Translations under genes and position numbers: made by a program
Notes under the pieces: generated by a model
The model's input: only the letters and a program-made list of their open reading frames with translations
What the model was told of the DNA's origin: nothing
Database searches by the model: none
Source: Torreya grandis
Taxonomy: Eukaryota > Streptophyta > Pinopsida > Cupressales > Taxaceae
Direction of reading: 5' to 3'
Length of the DNA stretch: 64,000 nt
Assembly: GCA_037957365.1 (NCBI GenBank)
Contig: JARHVA010004227.1
Location: forward strand, 1,078,001 to 1,142,000
Shown: piece by piece, positions 31,256 through 43,753 of the stretch
How the letters are laid out: every line of letters begins with the position of its first letter
Numbering within the stretch: the first letter of the stretch is position 1

Positions 31256-34200
31256 TGTTATCACTTGGAATTTCACCCTTTGAGGAGATGTCTTAGCTCT
31301 CCTCATCCAAGTGGCATAATTGAAACACCTCTAGGTTGTGGGTGATCCTAAGAATGAGGTGAATCTCTAGGTAGGGATATCTCCCTTGATGTACCACTTA
31401 TATAACACTAATACACCTAAAAATTTTGAGGGAAAAGAGAGAGAGAAAAATAAAATCAAACTATCCTAAGGGAGGTGATACACCAAAATAGTTGATGACC
31501 ACCAACTAGCTACATGTTACACATGAGAAAAGGGGACTAACTCAACATACCTTTCTCCAGTCTGCATCTTCTCACATCAATGTTTCATTATGAGGTTATG
31601 AATGAATGTTTAAGATAGGATGAATATAAAAGAGGTCTAAAATGACACTATTGAGTAGGCTAGCTCACTCAACCTTGACACTTTGTAGAACAATTCACAT
31701 GACCTGAAAGAAGAAGCTTTTTTATTGTATATAGGTGAGAGAATGACACAACATGCTAAGGAAACAAGAGCCATCATTAAGAAAGATCCATCATCCAAGT
31801 AAAAAACACTATGAATAGTAATATAATAGGTAAAAATTAGTATTATTATTGATCAAATGGTATGCAAATGAGCAGGGCTTCACCATACCCAGGTGGAGCA
31901 TGTTTACAAAGGCCAAAATGGCTAATTCTTATAGAACTTGAGAGAGAGAAAGGAGAAGTCCAAAGATCACAAGGACACTTGTCAAGATGAGAAAATAAGT
32001 TACTTTTCAATGAGAAGAAGGTTTTAAATGGACCATGTAAGGTTAGGAAGTACAAGTGTCCATACAAAGCATGAAACTCATGAAAAGTGGCATAAATTCC
32101 TTTTATTGGCTCAAAAAACTATCTTCATGATTTTTCCCTGTTTGAACATCCCAAAACTAACTATGGATAGATCTGATGATCATAATGAAGGGGAATGATT
32201 TCATACATGCCTTTCCATGCATTGGTTTCTATCTTGGTCATCTAAAAACTTTTGGGTATGAGCCATCACCATCTATAGTCTAAGAAAATTCCTCTTCCAC
32301 ACACTTTGCCCACTTGGCTTCTAAAAGGCATAAATTTTAATTTAAAATTCATAAAATGGATTTTATCACACTTTTAAAGACCTTACATGGCCTTAGAGTC
32401 ATTAGGCACACATTAAAAGGACATCCATTTGAAGTTTTCACACTTCTCACCATCATGTTCACTATGCTAGTTTTGACTGGCTGAGATGAGAGATATTGTT
32501 TAAACACTTAATATTTTTTCCAAGGAATTAAATGAACATATTAAGCTATTAAAATTCTAAATATTCCTCCCAAATTTTGTTTCATCTCTTGGAACCTCCT
32601 AAAACATGCACAATTCACAAAATAGTAAAAAACAACGTATTTTGTACCCCATCCATATAATTTCGTATAGGCCAATAGCATGGGGATTATCTTGAGATAC
32701 TATTATAAAAAATTTAATCATCATCTTGGGAAAAATATTCCATTAGAGTATCTTTCCATCCTCATTTTCCCAATTAGGTCTTTGGAAGGGTTTAAGCCTA
32801 TTTTACCCTCTTAAGGTTTGTTTATGCAAATTTGACATTAAAATTCCAATCCAATGCCACAAAAAGGTTTTTTATGACCCTATCCATCTCATCCAAGCTT
32901 CTTTATTCTCCATTCAAAGTGTCAAGGGAGATATGATCAGTCAAACCTCTCCTATCAAGCTTGTTTCTCATTTGCACAAACCATGATATAGTTCGTAAGC
33001 CCAAAAATGGATTTATTGTGTTTTGTGTACAAACAAAATCTCTAACACCTATATAATGATACCATACACATTTAAAAATTATTTATAGAGCATACCTAAA
33101 GTTGGAAGTAACATTGACTTCACATTTAGACACCAGGCCTAAACCCTACCTAATAGGTCTAACTATAACCCCTATGCTCTAGGCCATCCAATTAGGATTA
33201 TTTTCATTCCACCAGCTTTAAAAACTATTTATTTACCACATAAAAATGTCTCAATATGTTATAATTATCATCTCAAGGTGTAAGTGAAAATGGTTCTCCA
33301 TTTGGATTTAGGCCTAGACTATGTTTGACAGGCTTGCTTGTATACTTGAGGGTCTGGGATACTCTATTGATCTTCACCATTTATTTATTAGCTTATAATG
33401 TTTTATTATGTGTTATACAAATTCATACACATTATTTAAATTTTCAACCATCTCTTGGTTCACCCTTTCATCTCTATTTTCCAAAATTATAGGTTTTATG
33501 CACAAGGAGAAGTACCCTTTGTCTAAGATAAAATAGAGGGTAATTCCCCTATTTACTCATACCATTTGGATGTTTTAGAGTTTTATTAAAGTGGTAAGTA
33601 TTATCTATACCAAATTTTATCCCTTTATATAATCAATATACCCCCCAACTTCAATAAAACCCAATATAGACTATGTAAAAAGGATTGTACACAGTGTTTT
33701 GGTGTGAATTGTGTATGTTAGATTAGAGCCCCTCCTCTATGCTTGATTTATATATTATGAGGATTTACTTGAATTTAATCCATAATTTTAAGTTATTTCA
33801 AACACATTTATCATTATTCTCCTTTCAAAATTTGTTTGGCTCACCCTTCACTTTGATTGGCCTAGACTATGTGCACAAAATTTTGACTATGTTCACCTAT
33901 TTTAGGGTGCTATAACTGTAGGTTACCCTACATTACTCAACCTATAAAAAAATGATTATAACCCCATTTAATTCCATTTTAATCCCTTATTACTTTTTTT
34001 CATTCATTTGTCTCATAGTTGAGTTGAATGCATATTGAAAACACTACTTTCTATTTACTGCCTGTAACAGTCATCAATAGTTGACTTTTTGAGGTAACAA
34101 GACCTATAGATTGGCATTATCTTTTGAAGGTTATGACACATTTTATTTTAAATTATTTTTATACCCTTTTAATTACATTTCATCAACCAAAATTTATATC

Positions 34201-36387
34201 TCAATGCTCAAACTATTCATCATGAATGATATAGGAGATGGGTCCTAGTTGTAGGTGAACAATTTGGGAATTAAATACACTTATAGGTGTGTATAGGAGG
34301 CAAAAAGCCCAATTCATCATTATACTTAATTTTATTTTAGATAAAAAATTACTCCTTTAAACTATTGGAAACATTAAAACATAGTGCATAGTATATTGTG
34401 CAACTTTGGATGAAAAAGGTCTCTTTTGGATCAAAAACTTGTAGATGATATTGGTTGAGCTTAATGCATAAAACTAACTTTGGACTTCTCAAAAACCAAA
34501 CTCCACTTGTCATTTTCCCTTAAATATTTTTATATCTCATGTCCTATGTAGGTTATACTATTCAAACACATTTATAATCTTTAAAACACTTGACAAACCT
34601 ACTATAAGATTTCAACAAAAATCTCAGGTACTCTATTTTGCTCTTTGGGGATTTGATCCCTGAATCAGTCATTTGACCTTAGAACATGTTTTATAACCTC
34701 CATTTATCAATATATCTTCTAAAATAGGTCTGTAAATCTCCAAAATAAATTAGGACCTCAATAATTAATTTTTCCACGTGCTTTATCACCCAAAAGGACT
34801 CCTCAGCTCCTTGTTAAGCCACATGTAGGTGGTTATTTCACTATATAGGTAGTAAGCAGGATTAATGGGTTATATGCCTATATTAATGCCTTAAAATTTC
34901 CTCCTCACACTTAAAATGGATTGAAACCACCACTAAAGCTTTCATCCTAACATGATGCCATCATTATATACCTGTGTGTGCAACTTGAAAGATATACAAG
35001 CAGTGAATAATGAAATGACCTCTGTACCAAGGAAAATACATTCATAGTCACTTGGTATCTTCCTCACTATATCTACATGGAATATTATGATGATTCTGAT
35101 TTCCAAACATGCTCACACACTTCATTTCAATGTTTGAAACCTTTCAAGAACTTATAGGTGCATGTTCTTGATATGTGACTGTGTTTGTGATTGAGTTACT
35201 AGCATAATCCCTTCTTATGCCAAGTGAAGGATCTTACTTGCTGTTACTAATGTGATATTATTTTATACATCATGATAATTCTAAACAAGATCTACATATG
35301 TGCTTCAATATGACTGCAAGTGAAAATGAACAAAGAGTTGACTGTGAGGAATGGCAAGACTGAAAGTTTCCCAAATCATGATGTGATGAAACTAAACATG
35401 GGAATATGTGATAAAAATTCCTTTAAACCTATGTAACACCATTTTATATTCACATGATGCCTTTTTAGAAGACTAACATTCTACAACAAGGAAGAAACTG
35501 ACTAAAGCTTCATAATGGTGACACCTTTCTACAACATGAGATAACTTGATCATAAAAACACCATAAAACATGAATCCAATAATTAATATAAAATAATAAT
35601 AGAGACAAAATACTCTATAGTCAACATCACCAATTGGTTTGTACAGACTTATCCAAAATAGAGCAAAACCTATAGGGTGTAGGAAATAATAAGCAGAAAA
35701 ACATAGTCAGCTTGTAAAGGATGGTTCATAAATCATGGTTGAACAATATTGGAAATATTTTTATTTAAATGTATATATATTATTTTAATACCACCTCCCA
35801 AAATTTTTTGACCTGAAACCTCTTCAATTATCCGTAGCAAGCATAAACCTATTGACCACTTCTATGTGTCTATAAAGGCAAAGAAGGAGCATAACTATTT
35901 TAGCTCAAAAATGGCACTTCTAGAGAATTTAAATCATTTAAATGAACCTAATGAATATTAATATATTTTTTATGGCCTTCTCCCATGTGTCAACTTCCCT
36001 CATGGGTCGTACAAGTACCAAACTCCCCTTTTTAAGTTGATTACCTGATCTTCAATTAGATAACCTATAATTTTTAGATGGTACTAACATTAATGATAGA
36101 TAATATGACATATTATATTTTTTTAATGAACTTTTGAAACTTGGACACCTTTTAAATTATGCCACTTGCATTTATGACCCCTAAAATGACTTTAAAAGAC
36201 AAAGATTAATATAAATAAGACCAAGAATAATATAGCATTAAATAACATCAAAAGGCCTATAATATACCCCATGAAAAAATATTAAACCCCCTATAAACCT
36301 CTAAATATCAATTTTTTACTTGTAGGGGTCCTAATTTGACCTATAGGGTCAAAGTTGGTCAACAAATTGGTGATTCATAGGGGTAAT
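31256..36387 (-). repeat. 3' LTR of element C (left copy), unusually long
   Basis: The outer end TGTTATCAC is fixed by the match to 39,396. The inner end is placed at GGGGTAATA by comparison with A and B. At about 5.1 kb it is more than twice the B LTR. The two ends align with B, but I could not align 32.5-36.0 kb with it, so either this subfamily has a longer LTR or another element is buried there. No coding frame of note occurs in it. Confidence 0.5.
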
Positions 36388-36420
36388 ATCCCTGTTATAC
36401 TAACTAGACCAATAGCCTTA

Positions 36421-37080
36421 TCATTCCATTGGGCTTAGGGAGTCATCTAAAGTATGAGACATAATAATATGACTTTGAAAACAATATTTTATCAAGACAA
36501 GACCAATGATTACCTCAACCACACAAAATAAAAGACACACACAAAGTAAAAGCAAAAACACATGTGCTTCATGATCACTTATGGAACACACACACCAAAC
36601 TAAACAAACTAAATCAAACACTAACTTGAGATGAAAAATAACTCCTAGATCAAATTGGAAGTTTGAAACCCTTCTTGCTTCATGACATGAAGGAATTAAT
36701 GAGACATATAGTCTTTTGATCTTTGACATTGATGCCTCCAACTTTTTCATGATGCTTGCCAACTTCATCGGCATGATGTTCAATGAGAAACAAGTGGTTA
36801 AAAATAGGTTGTATATGTAAATTAACTCTTCTTTCTTATAAATAACCTTAACTTTCTCATATGGATCCTCAATTACAAACTCTAATGGTGGTTCAATAAG
36901 GCATACCTTCTTGATTTCCATAGTGTTCTCAATAAGATTGGGTTTCTTCTCAGCTGCAAATTTTTCTAGCTCATCAAGGAGCTTTACATATTCTACCCCC
37001 ATGGAATATTCTTTCTTCACCTTGTCATGTACTTGACCCTCAACTTGGCAAAGCTCTTCAAGCTCTTGAAATAACTTCAT
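36421..37080 (-). CDS. 219-codon ORF of element C, hydrophobic C-terminus
   Basis: This is the longest open frame in the window. The N-terminal 60 residues are helical and Glu/Lys-rich (MKLFQELEELCQVEGQVHDK). Residues about 95-142 form the part best conserved in B (FSLNIMPMKLASIMKKLEA, KRLYVSLIPSCHEARRVSNF). Residues about 148-168 and 174-200 are two strongly hydrophobic, Cys/Val/Leu-rich stretches that could span a membrane. It lies immediately before the 3' LTR, the position of env-like ORFs in some plant LTR elements, but I see no sequence evidence of an envelope protein. The hydrophobic tail partly reflects CACA-rich DNA. Translation could follow the TAG just upstream by readthrough or reinitiation. 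The function is unknown. Confidence 0.5.
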   Translation of the reverse strand: MKLFQELEELCQVEGQVHDKVKKEYSMGVEYVKLLDELEKFAAEKKPNLIENTMEIKKVCLIEPPLEFVIEDPYEKVKVIYKKEELIYIYNLFLTTCFSLNIMPMKLASIMKKLEASMSKIKRLYVSLIPSCHEARRVSNFQFDLGVIFHLKLVFDLVCLVWCVCSISDHEAHVFLLLLCVCLLFCVVEVIIGLVLIKYCFQSHIIMSHTLDDSLSPME

Positions 37081-37086
37081 TTGAAA

Positions 37087-37560
37087 CTACCAATCATACT
37101 TGTCCTATTTATCATCTAGAACCACTACCTCTTCAATCTTCTCTTCTTAATGTATGAGGTCATTAAGTTGGTTTTTTTCAAGCTCCAATTCATTTGAGGG
37201 TGATTCAACATTATCCTAAATTATTGGTTCATCTTCAAGAACAAAAACTTCCACCTTGGTCTCAAGAGAATTTTCTAGGCCTCCAACCTCTTTGAGGCTG
37301 ACTTGAAATTGTTCCCCATCTTTAATAACACATTCATATTCATTGTTGATATTATTATCTACAACCTTTTGATCATATGTAGAGCCTTCTTCAAGTACTT
37401 CCCTCTTCAAGTGTTTGTCACATTCCTCATAGATAGTTTTAAAGGAGTCTTCAACATGTTTCTTTTCATACAAGAAGGCATAATTACACTTGTGATCACC
37501 AAAGGGAGTCCCTATAATGATTTCCTCTTCTTCAACATTTAAAACTCTTGAGGTCTCTCA
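37087..37560 (-). pseudogene. Acidic frame of element C with the IIIGTPFG block
   Basis: Begins near EEEEIIIGTPFGDHK (about 37.5 kb, matching A and B), continues in the open 85-codon frame 37,216-37,473 (Glu, Val, Lys, Asp-rich), and ends EEVVVLDD..DKYDW then TAG. It is in the same frame as the 219-codon ORF. Of four in-frame stops after the open part, only the one after DW is also found in B. No known domain. The B copy of the conserved end is 7,669-7,740. Confidence 0.55.
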
Positions 37561-37739
37561 AGTTTTAATTAAACCATTTTAACCTAACTTTTCTTCTCAA
37601 GGGCTGCAATATGTTCCATCTCCTTCTCCTTCTTGGTGATCCCAAGACTAGGCATCTTTAAATCGTGTGACTTAGCCTAATGACATTGCCAAGGAGGTAT
37701 GTTTTATTCAAGAAAGATTTATGAATTCTAATAAAAAAA

Positions 37740-38579
37740 TTAATATTCATTAGGTTCTCACACCATAGGTACATCAAGGCAAAGAGTGATAGGATGAGTA
37801 CAAGATGAACTAGTTGGTGGAGGTGGCACATAAAATTTAAAATTAGATTGAGCGTAAAATGTAGGGGATTCTTTTGGAAGATCTTGAGGAAGAGAAGGAA
37901 AAACTTGGGCTAAAATAGTTGGATTTTCTTCCTTCCATTTTTAAATCACTTCATTGACATCTGATTTATCTTGAGCACTCTCTTGAACAAGGTTAGATAG
38001 GGTGTGTTTAGACATAGGATCTTCTTTAGGCTCTAAACCTTCCATCGCACCTTGGCTTAGCAATTTCATCCTTGACTCTAACTCTTCAATTTACTTGGAT
38101 AGGTTTTCTAGGAAAATTATTTATTTAATTTAATAATATGAATCTTCATGAGGATGAGGAGTACAAAAGGGATGACATGGAAAACAAGATGTCTCTTGAG
38201 GAAGGGTGGGAGGGACTTGCATAGGATCAAAATCTTTCTCAACCTCACACTCTTTGTCTAGGCTTTTATCCTCTTTCTTTCCCCATGATTCCACTATCTT
38301 ATTCTAGCTTAGGATGTTAGGATTATGAGTCTCTTCTTGAGGTGGTGGTGTAATTTTAGGAATGGATGAAGTGTTCAATAAACTTAGAATCTCCTTAGGC
38401 TTGAATTCTCCACCTTGTCTCCAAATTGAGATTTCATATCTAGAAGTCTTATCTTGAGGTGGGGGTGTAATTAGTGAGGGAAATGAGGGCTTAAATTCCA
38501 CTTCCTTTGCTAATGAGATGGACTGATTCACCTTCATGTTGGCCAACTCAATCTTCTTATCAAGATTTGCGTTAAACAC
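37740..38579 (-). pseudogene. Pro-rich and helical frame of element C with a Cys/His cluster
   Basis: One minus-strand frame runs from 38,579 to about 37,750 with about seven stops. It starts with an open 91-codon part (MFNANLDKKIELANMKVNQ) holding two copies of ITPPPQ(D/E).T about 47 residues apart. It then has CFPCHPFCTPHPHE near 38,150-38,195, a Cys/His cluster of the kind that can bind zinc, a helical stretch (IEELESRMKLLSQGAMEGL) and another Pro-rich part (KFYVPPPPTSSS). Element B has a comparable Pro/Ser-rich frame with a CPC motif. No gag or protease signature. The function is unknown. Confidence 0.4.
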
Positions 38580-38721
38580 AAGGCTTGTCTCTTTAACTCA
38601 CTTTTCCAACTGATTGGGAAAAGGATGACCGGTAATCTTGATTAGGTTCATGAGTAGGAATCATGTAGGATTGATATCAATGTTGTGGAATTGGATATGA
38701 GGGTTGATATACTTGGTGAGT

Positions 38722-39237
38722 TTACTCCTCATAAACTCTTAGTTTATCTTCTAAGGATGAAATTAAGCCACTCACATATAACATCTCATTTGTGAGTCTA
38801 TGCCAACTGGCTCTCTCAATAGGAGCCCAATCTCTTTTAACTAGCTCTAATTCACCTTTCACCTTATGAATAAGATGACTAGAAACATCTTGACCATGTA
38901 CCTTTAATGTGTCAAGATCTAACATATACTTCTCATATCCTAAAAGAGTTTCCTTAAAAGTGGAAATGGATTAACTGAAGAAGTGACTAGGTTGACTAGG
39001 AGGAGCAAGATATTGAGGAGGCTAGGTATAGGACTAATAAACTTCATGATAAGTTTGACTATGGTCATATTAGAGCTAAAAATAATCATATTAGGGCTGG
39101 CAAGTATCATGACAAGGTTGATAAGGAGTGTCATAAGCTTGGTAAACCTCACCAACTTATGTAAAATAATACTCAACACCAAAGTCAACCATGGAACTTC
39201 ATTAAAAAGTAAGAACACAAGCAATGATTATAAATAA
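38722..39237 (-). pseudogene. Tyr-rich then helical first frame of element C
   Basis: In the element's direction the first coding stretch is Tyr/Pro/Gln-rich (EVYQAYDTPYQPCHDTCQP, then SYT.PPQYLAPPSQP), with several stops. It passes in frame into an open 67-codon helical part (MLDLDTLKVHGQDVSSHLIH, then KGELELVKRDWAPIE). The position matches the Tyr-rich ORF of B. The frames of 94 and 84 codons overlapping on the two strands are shadows of this stretch. Confidence 0.4.
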
Positions 39238-39370
39238 TATTCAAAAGGAATACCTAGGTTTCTTGACCAATTTATGTAATATTTTAATTCCCATTGATGT
39301 TTAGATAGATTCCTCCAAAGGCTGATGTGTTGAAAGATAACACCAAAAAACTTTCAACTTATTGGACTAA

Positions 39371-39390
39371 GAGTCCCATTGAGCATGCCA
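39371..39390 (-). promoter_or_regulatory. Probable primer-binding site of element C
   Basis: Minus strand TGGCATGCTCAATGGGACTC, five bases inside the 5' LTR. It has the same layout and core (TGGCA..C...AATGGGA) as B, and the AATGGGACTC half recurs in E. Confidence 0.45.
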
Positions 39391-39395
39391 AAAAC

Positions 39396-40031
39396 TATTA
39401 TCACTTGGATTTGTACCCTTTGAGGAGATGTCTTAGATCTCCTCATCCAAGTGACACACTTAAAACACCTATAGGCTATGTGTGATCCTAATAATGAGGT
39501 GAATCTCTAGGTAGGGATATCTCCCTTGATGTACCACTTGTAGAACACTACTACACCTAAATTTTGTGAGGGAAAAGGGAGAGAGAAAACTAAAAACAAA
39601 CTATCCTAAGGGAGGTGATACACCAAAATAGTTGATGACTACCAACCAGTTGCATGTTACACATGAGAATAAAGGACTAACTTAACATACACTTCTCCAA
39701 TCTACATCTTCTCACATCAATGTTTCATTATGAGTTTATGGATGGATGTTTAGGCTAGGAGGAATAGACAAGAGATCTAAAATGACACTATTGAATAGGC
39801 TAACTCACTCAACCTTGACACTTCTTGGAATAATTCACATGACATACAAGAAGAAGCTTTCCAACTACAAATAAGTAAGAGAATGAGACAACATGCTAAG
39901 GAAACAGAGTCATCACTAAACAAGATCCATCATCTAAGTAAAACACACTATAAACAGTTATGGAAGAGGTAAAAATTAGTAGTCTTATTGATAAAATGGT
40001 ATGAAAATGAGTATGAGAATTTTTACCATAT
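39396..40031 (-). repeat. 5' LTR of element C, truncated right copy
   Basis: About 630 bp aligned with 31,256-31,900 (shared CTTTGAGGAGATGTCTTAG and GTGATACACCAAAATAGTTG). The alignment stops near ACCATATAAAAT, where AT-rich DNA begins, so the rest of the LTR, with the promoter, has been lost. Confidence 0.75.
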
Positions 40032-40205
40032 AAAATAAAAAATATATGATATTATTCTATTATATATAATATTAATAAATTATATTCTATTATATTATAT
40101 TTATTTATATATATTATTTGTATATATAATATATAATATTAATATATTATATTGTATTGTATTAAATTTATTTATATATATTATTTGTATATATAATATT
40201 ATATA
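40032..40205. repeat. AT-rich low-complexity tract with a duplicated unit
   Basis: Almost pure A/T. TTTATTTATATATATTAT followed by TTGTATATATAATA occurs twice, about 60 bp apart. GATATTATTCT is shared with the AT tract before D1. No gene. Confidence 0.7.
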
Positions 40206-42938
40206 TATGAAACAAACCTTAAAACAATATGGGGTTGTCTGTTATTGAAGTGCAAACATTGTTACGTGTAGGGTCCACTACACAACTTGGGGATTACTTG
40301 TGAAGTATGCGTTCGTGTATGCCCGATCAATCTACCCATTGTGGATTGGAAAGTCATAATAGATATTGGGAAAAATGATTGGAAAATTATAGTATTGATT
40401 TTGGAATTTGTATCTTTTGTGGGAATTGTGTCGAATATTGTCCCACAAATTGTTTGGCTGCACTAACATGTAGGAATCAAGTATACCTTGGAGTGACTAA
40501 GATTTATTATTTAGGGTTGAAAACCCTTAAAAATAGAGGTTACTAACTTTTTCATTCTTGCTTAATTCCAGATGTCCAAGTTTCCCTTTATAGAGTAAAC
40601 TAATTATATCACATACAGAGGTCAAGTGAGCTAGAGCATACAATCTCAAGGTCTACTAAAACCTATCCATAACATGATGGTAGATTAATATTGACCCAAT
40701 GATACATGAAAAACATGCATTCATATAATCCTCATACTTATTAAGATTAGTTAGAAGAGTACATTCAAGAGGAATCATCATCGTCACCCACATCCATGAT
40801 GGTCTCCAAGGCTTAGTTACTCAAAGCAAGAAACCATCCCATAAGAATTGATATTAATACCATTAAATATAATTTATATAATGTTATCCATCATGATTTG
40901 GAACTTGTTCTTGACTTGGGTCCTCGCATTACATTATCTTTTCAATGTTAATTTGAGGTAACTAATAAACCTAACTGAAAAGAATAATAATAAATATGGC
41001 CTTAACTTGTGCCATTCTCAACAATCTACCCCATCATCATAATATGGAAGCTATGGAGTTGTCTTGTTACAACTAGCTACATATTCATAATGATTATACA
41101 AGGAATTGAATTATAATGCATATCCCATAAGTGACATGGACAAGGAGAAATAATACAATAACACTCACATGCCTATCAAAAGTATGACAATATAAAAGAG
41201 ATAATAATATCAAAAGGATTTTAATAGATAATAAGAATAGTGCTAGCCATCAAAATTTGGTAACAATCCATGACTTATGTATTCTTGCACTATATTGTCC
41301 TCATAATAAAATAAATATTAATAACTCACCAATTAAATTTTAAGATTATGAACATATACATTGAGATTCCTCAATTGCATAACATCAACCAATATCCATC
41401 AACATGACTAACTATGGGCTCATCCTTAAATTGTAGCCAACTATCACGTTGATATTGATTAAGCCCATTTTCAAATTATTATCACTCGACTAGTTAAGAA
41501 TACTAGAATCAAAATAAATTATACAAGCAAGCCATACTTTCTCATCTAAAATTAACTATTATTATCTCCATAAAAATTAAGTTAGAGAAGCAAGCCCAAA
41601 AATTTGATGATATTATCAACTGCAATAATAAGTACTTTAATGATTGATTTACGGAGAGCTACCAAGGAAACAAAATTAGTGGGAATAACATACACCAATG
41701 TTTTTAATAACAATAATATGTTGTTGAATACTTGTAGCATGCACTAAATTCATTCCAACCATTAATGAGGCAATAACAATAACCAATGTCCTAATGCCCA
41801 ACACTACTAACCATGATAATTTTATGCACAATGAAGCATGAGAAGATACAATGCCAACTTTATTTGAGAGCTCCAGGTATGAAATTGATATGAATTCTAT
41901 TTTATTCCAGCCATATAAAATATTATATTCAACCAATAATTCCCTTCAAAAATAATATCTCTAAGAAAGTGAATTATCTCATGCAAAGAAAGAGTGTTAA
42001 TGTAATGACCCTCAAATACTATTTCATTCAAGCATGTATAGTTGTATTCATGGATCCACACTAATATTCACATAAACAATGCTGAGAACTAAAATGTCAT
42101 TTCTAGCCCCATGTAAGGCAAATGTAATAATCCAACTTACCAAGGGTGATTATCCCCAAGCCAATATACATATACAATGAGATCCAATTAATTCCCATCT
42201 ATTATAATTATATTTGCTTACTATTGCCATTACTATCTCATATAACTAATTTCTTTAGATAATAAGGAGACCACAAAAAATATATCAATAGTGTTCAACT
42301 AATATACCAGCTAATTTATCACAAACAAGGATACTAGTAATAGCATGTAAATTCATACGAAATTAGCATCCATTTGAAGGTAAAAATAAGATCTAATGTG
42401 AATGGAGTAATTAAGCAATATTTACTTCATTCTTAATATCACCAACATGAAAAAAAATAGAATTCAAATCTTCTCCTACAGATAATAGATATGTCATTAT
42501 TTAGTATGATTGGATCCAAATAGAGATAATAATATTATTGTAAGTGAAGATCAACATCATATAATTTCATATAATAATTTCACTTTCACCCATTCAATAA
42601 TAAACAACTTGTATAACTAGACATTACCTCTATATTACATCATTCTACAAAAAGCAAAACTCCCACTAGCATTAAAATCATCACCATGATAGATTCAAAT
42701 AACTATACAATTGTTACATGAATTGAAATAACATACTAAGAGTGTTTTCAACAAATGAGCTGATCTAACAAGGTTTATCATGTCATTAAACTCATTTCAT
42801 GTGTAACTAGCCTTTAGTTATAGTGTTGACTCTTTAAGTGGAGCTAGATAATAATAAGTCTTCATCATGAAGTGTAGAAGTAATGTATACCTTATATTTT
42901 GAAATCAAAGACATTATGAGGTCACAATCTAAGGTATA
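40206..42938. other. Unclassified AT-rich intergenic DNA
   Basis: No supported gene. The 86-codon minus-strand frame at 41,676-41,936 lacks motifs or a second copy. The first 150 bp (about 40,245-40,330) are less AT-rich, with several CG dinucleotides, and may be a fragment of a different repeat. Confidence 0.5.
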
Positions 42939-43753
42939 TGTTGGAATCAATATGACTAAGAGGGGGTGAATTAGTATTCAAAAACTTTCAATCAATTACA
43001 TCCACTCATTGATGAACTATTAAACATACACAGTAATCTAGTATAACATTAAGAACCAATCACATGAGCATGAAATAATATAACACATCACATATGTGGG
43101 AAACTCTCATGGGGGATAAAACCCATTGAAACAAATCTTGGACAAACTATCCTATAAGACAATGTATCAAATTTAGGTGAGCACCAACCCAATAGGTAAC
43201 ATCAACCCCAAATTTATTAATCACCCACTTGAATTTAGAAAGAACCCACTTTCTAGGAGGCTACAAGCCCCTGTGACTAAACACCAAATCAGTTAGGAGA
43301 CACTTATACAAGCACCAACCTATAAGGCATCTCCAACTCCTTCTTAACCAGGCACCAAATTAGCCAAGACCAATTCTAAAAGCTCTAACCTACAAGGAAG
43401 CTTCAATTCCCTTAAGCACCAACTCATTAAATCAAACTTATTTCCACTCACCTCTATATTTTCTCTATCTACACTCTATCCATTATCATACATCAAGAAC
43501 ACATCTGTAATGGAAATTTTATAGCCTTTCAATAGGAAATAATTACTCCTTCAACTCTACTCCACTTGATCTCCCTCAAAATTGAATAGGTCATATGACC
43601 TTGATCTTCAATTGTATAACACCTATATGATCTTCATGAACTTATTATCTACTCTCTCCTTAGGTATTACAACATGTTATCCATCCTCCTTAGGCTCATT
43701 GATTTTTTGATCGATGTTCTTCCTCTAAGCTTATTCAAATAAGCCTAAAAAGC

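Larger units (their letters stand above)
31256..40031 (-). mobile_element. Element C: relative of element B, 5' LTR truncated
   Basis: Direct repeats begin at 31,256 (TGTTATCACTTGG) and 39,396 (TATTATCACTTGG) and align for about 630 bp, until the right copy breaks off in AT-rich DNA near 40,031. The internal frames are on the minus strand. Shared with B are the PBS-like site, the IIIGTP block, the acidic frame, the W-TAG-xx-ATG junction and the 219-codon ORF. LTR positions 31,856-31,960 also align with B near 5,020-5,100. No RT, integrase, protease or gag knuckle was found. The right LTR outer end is lost, so no target-site duplication can be checked. Confidence 0.7.

Noticed and set aside
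37303..37542. 79-codon plus-strand frame with a hydrophobic look
   Set aside because: Antisense of the acidic frame of element C.
38940..39237. Overlapping frames of 94 (minus) and 84 (plus) codons, Leu/Ile-rich
   Set aside because: Shadows of the Tyr-rich frame of element C; codons for Tyr read as Leu/Ile in shifted phase.
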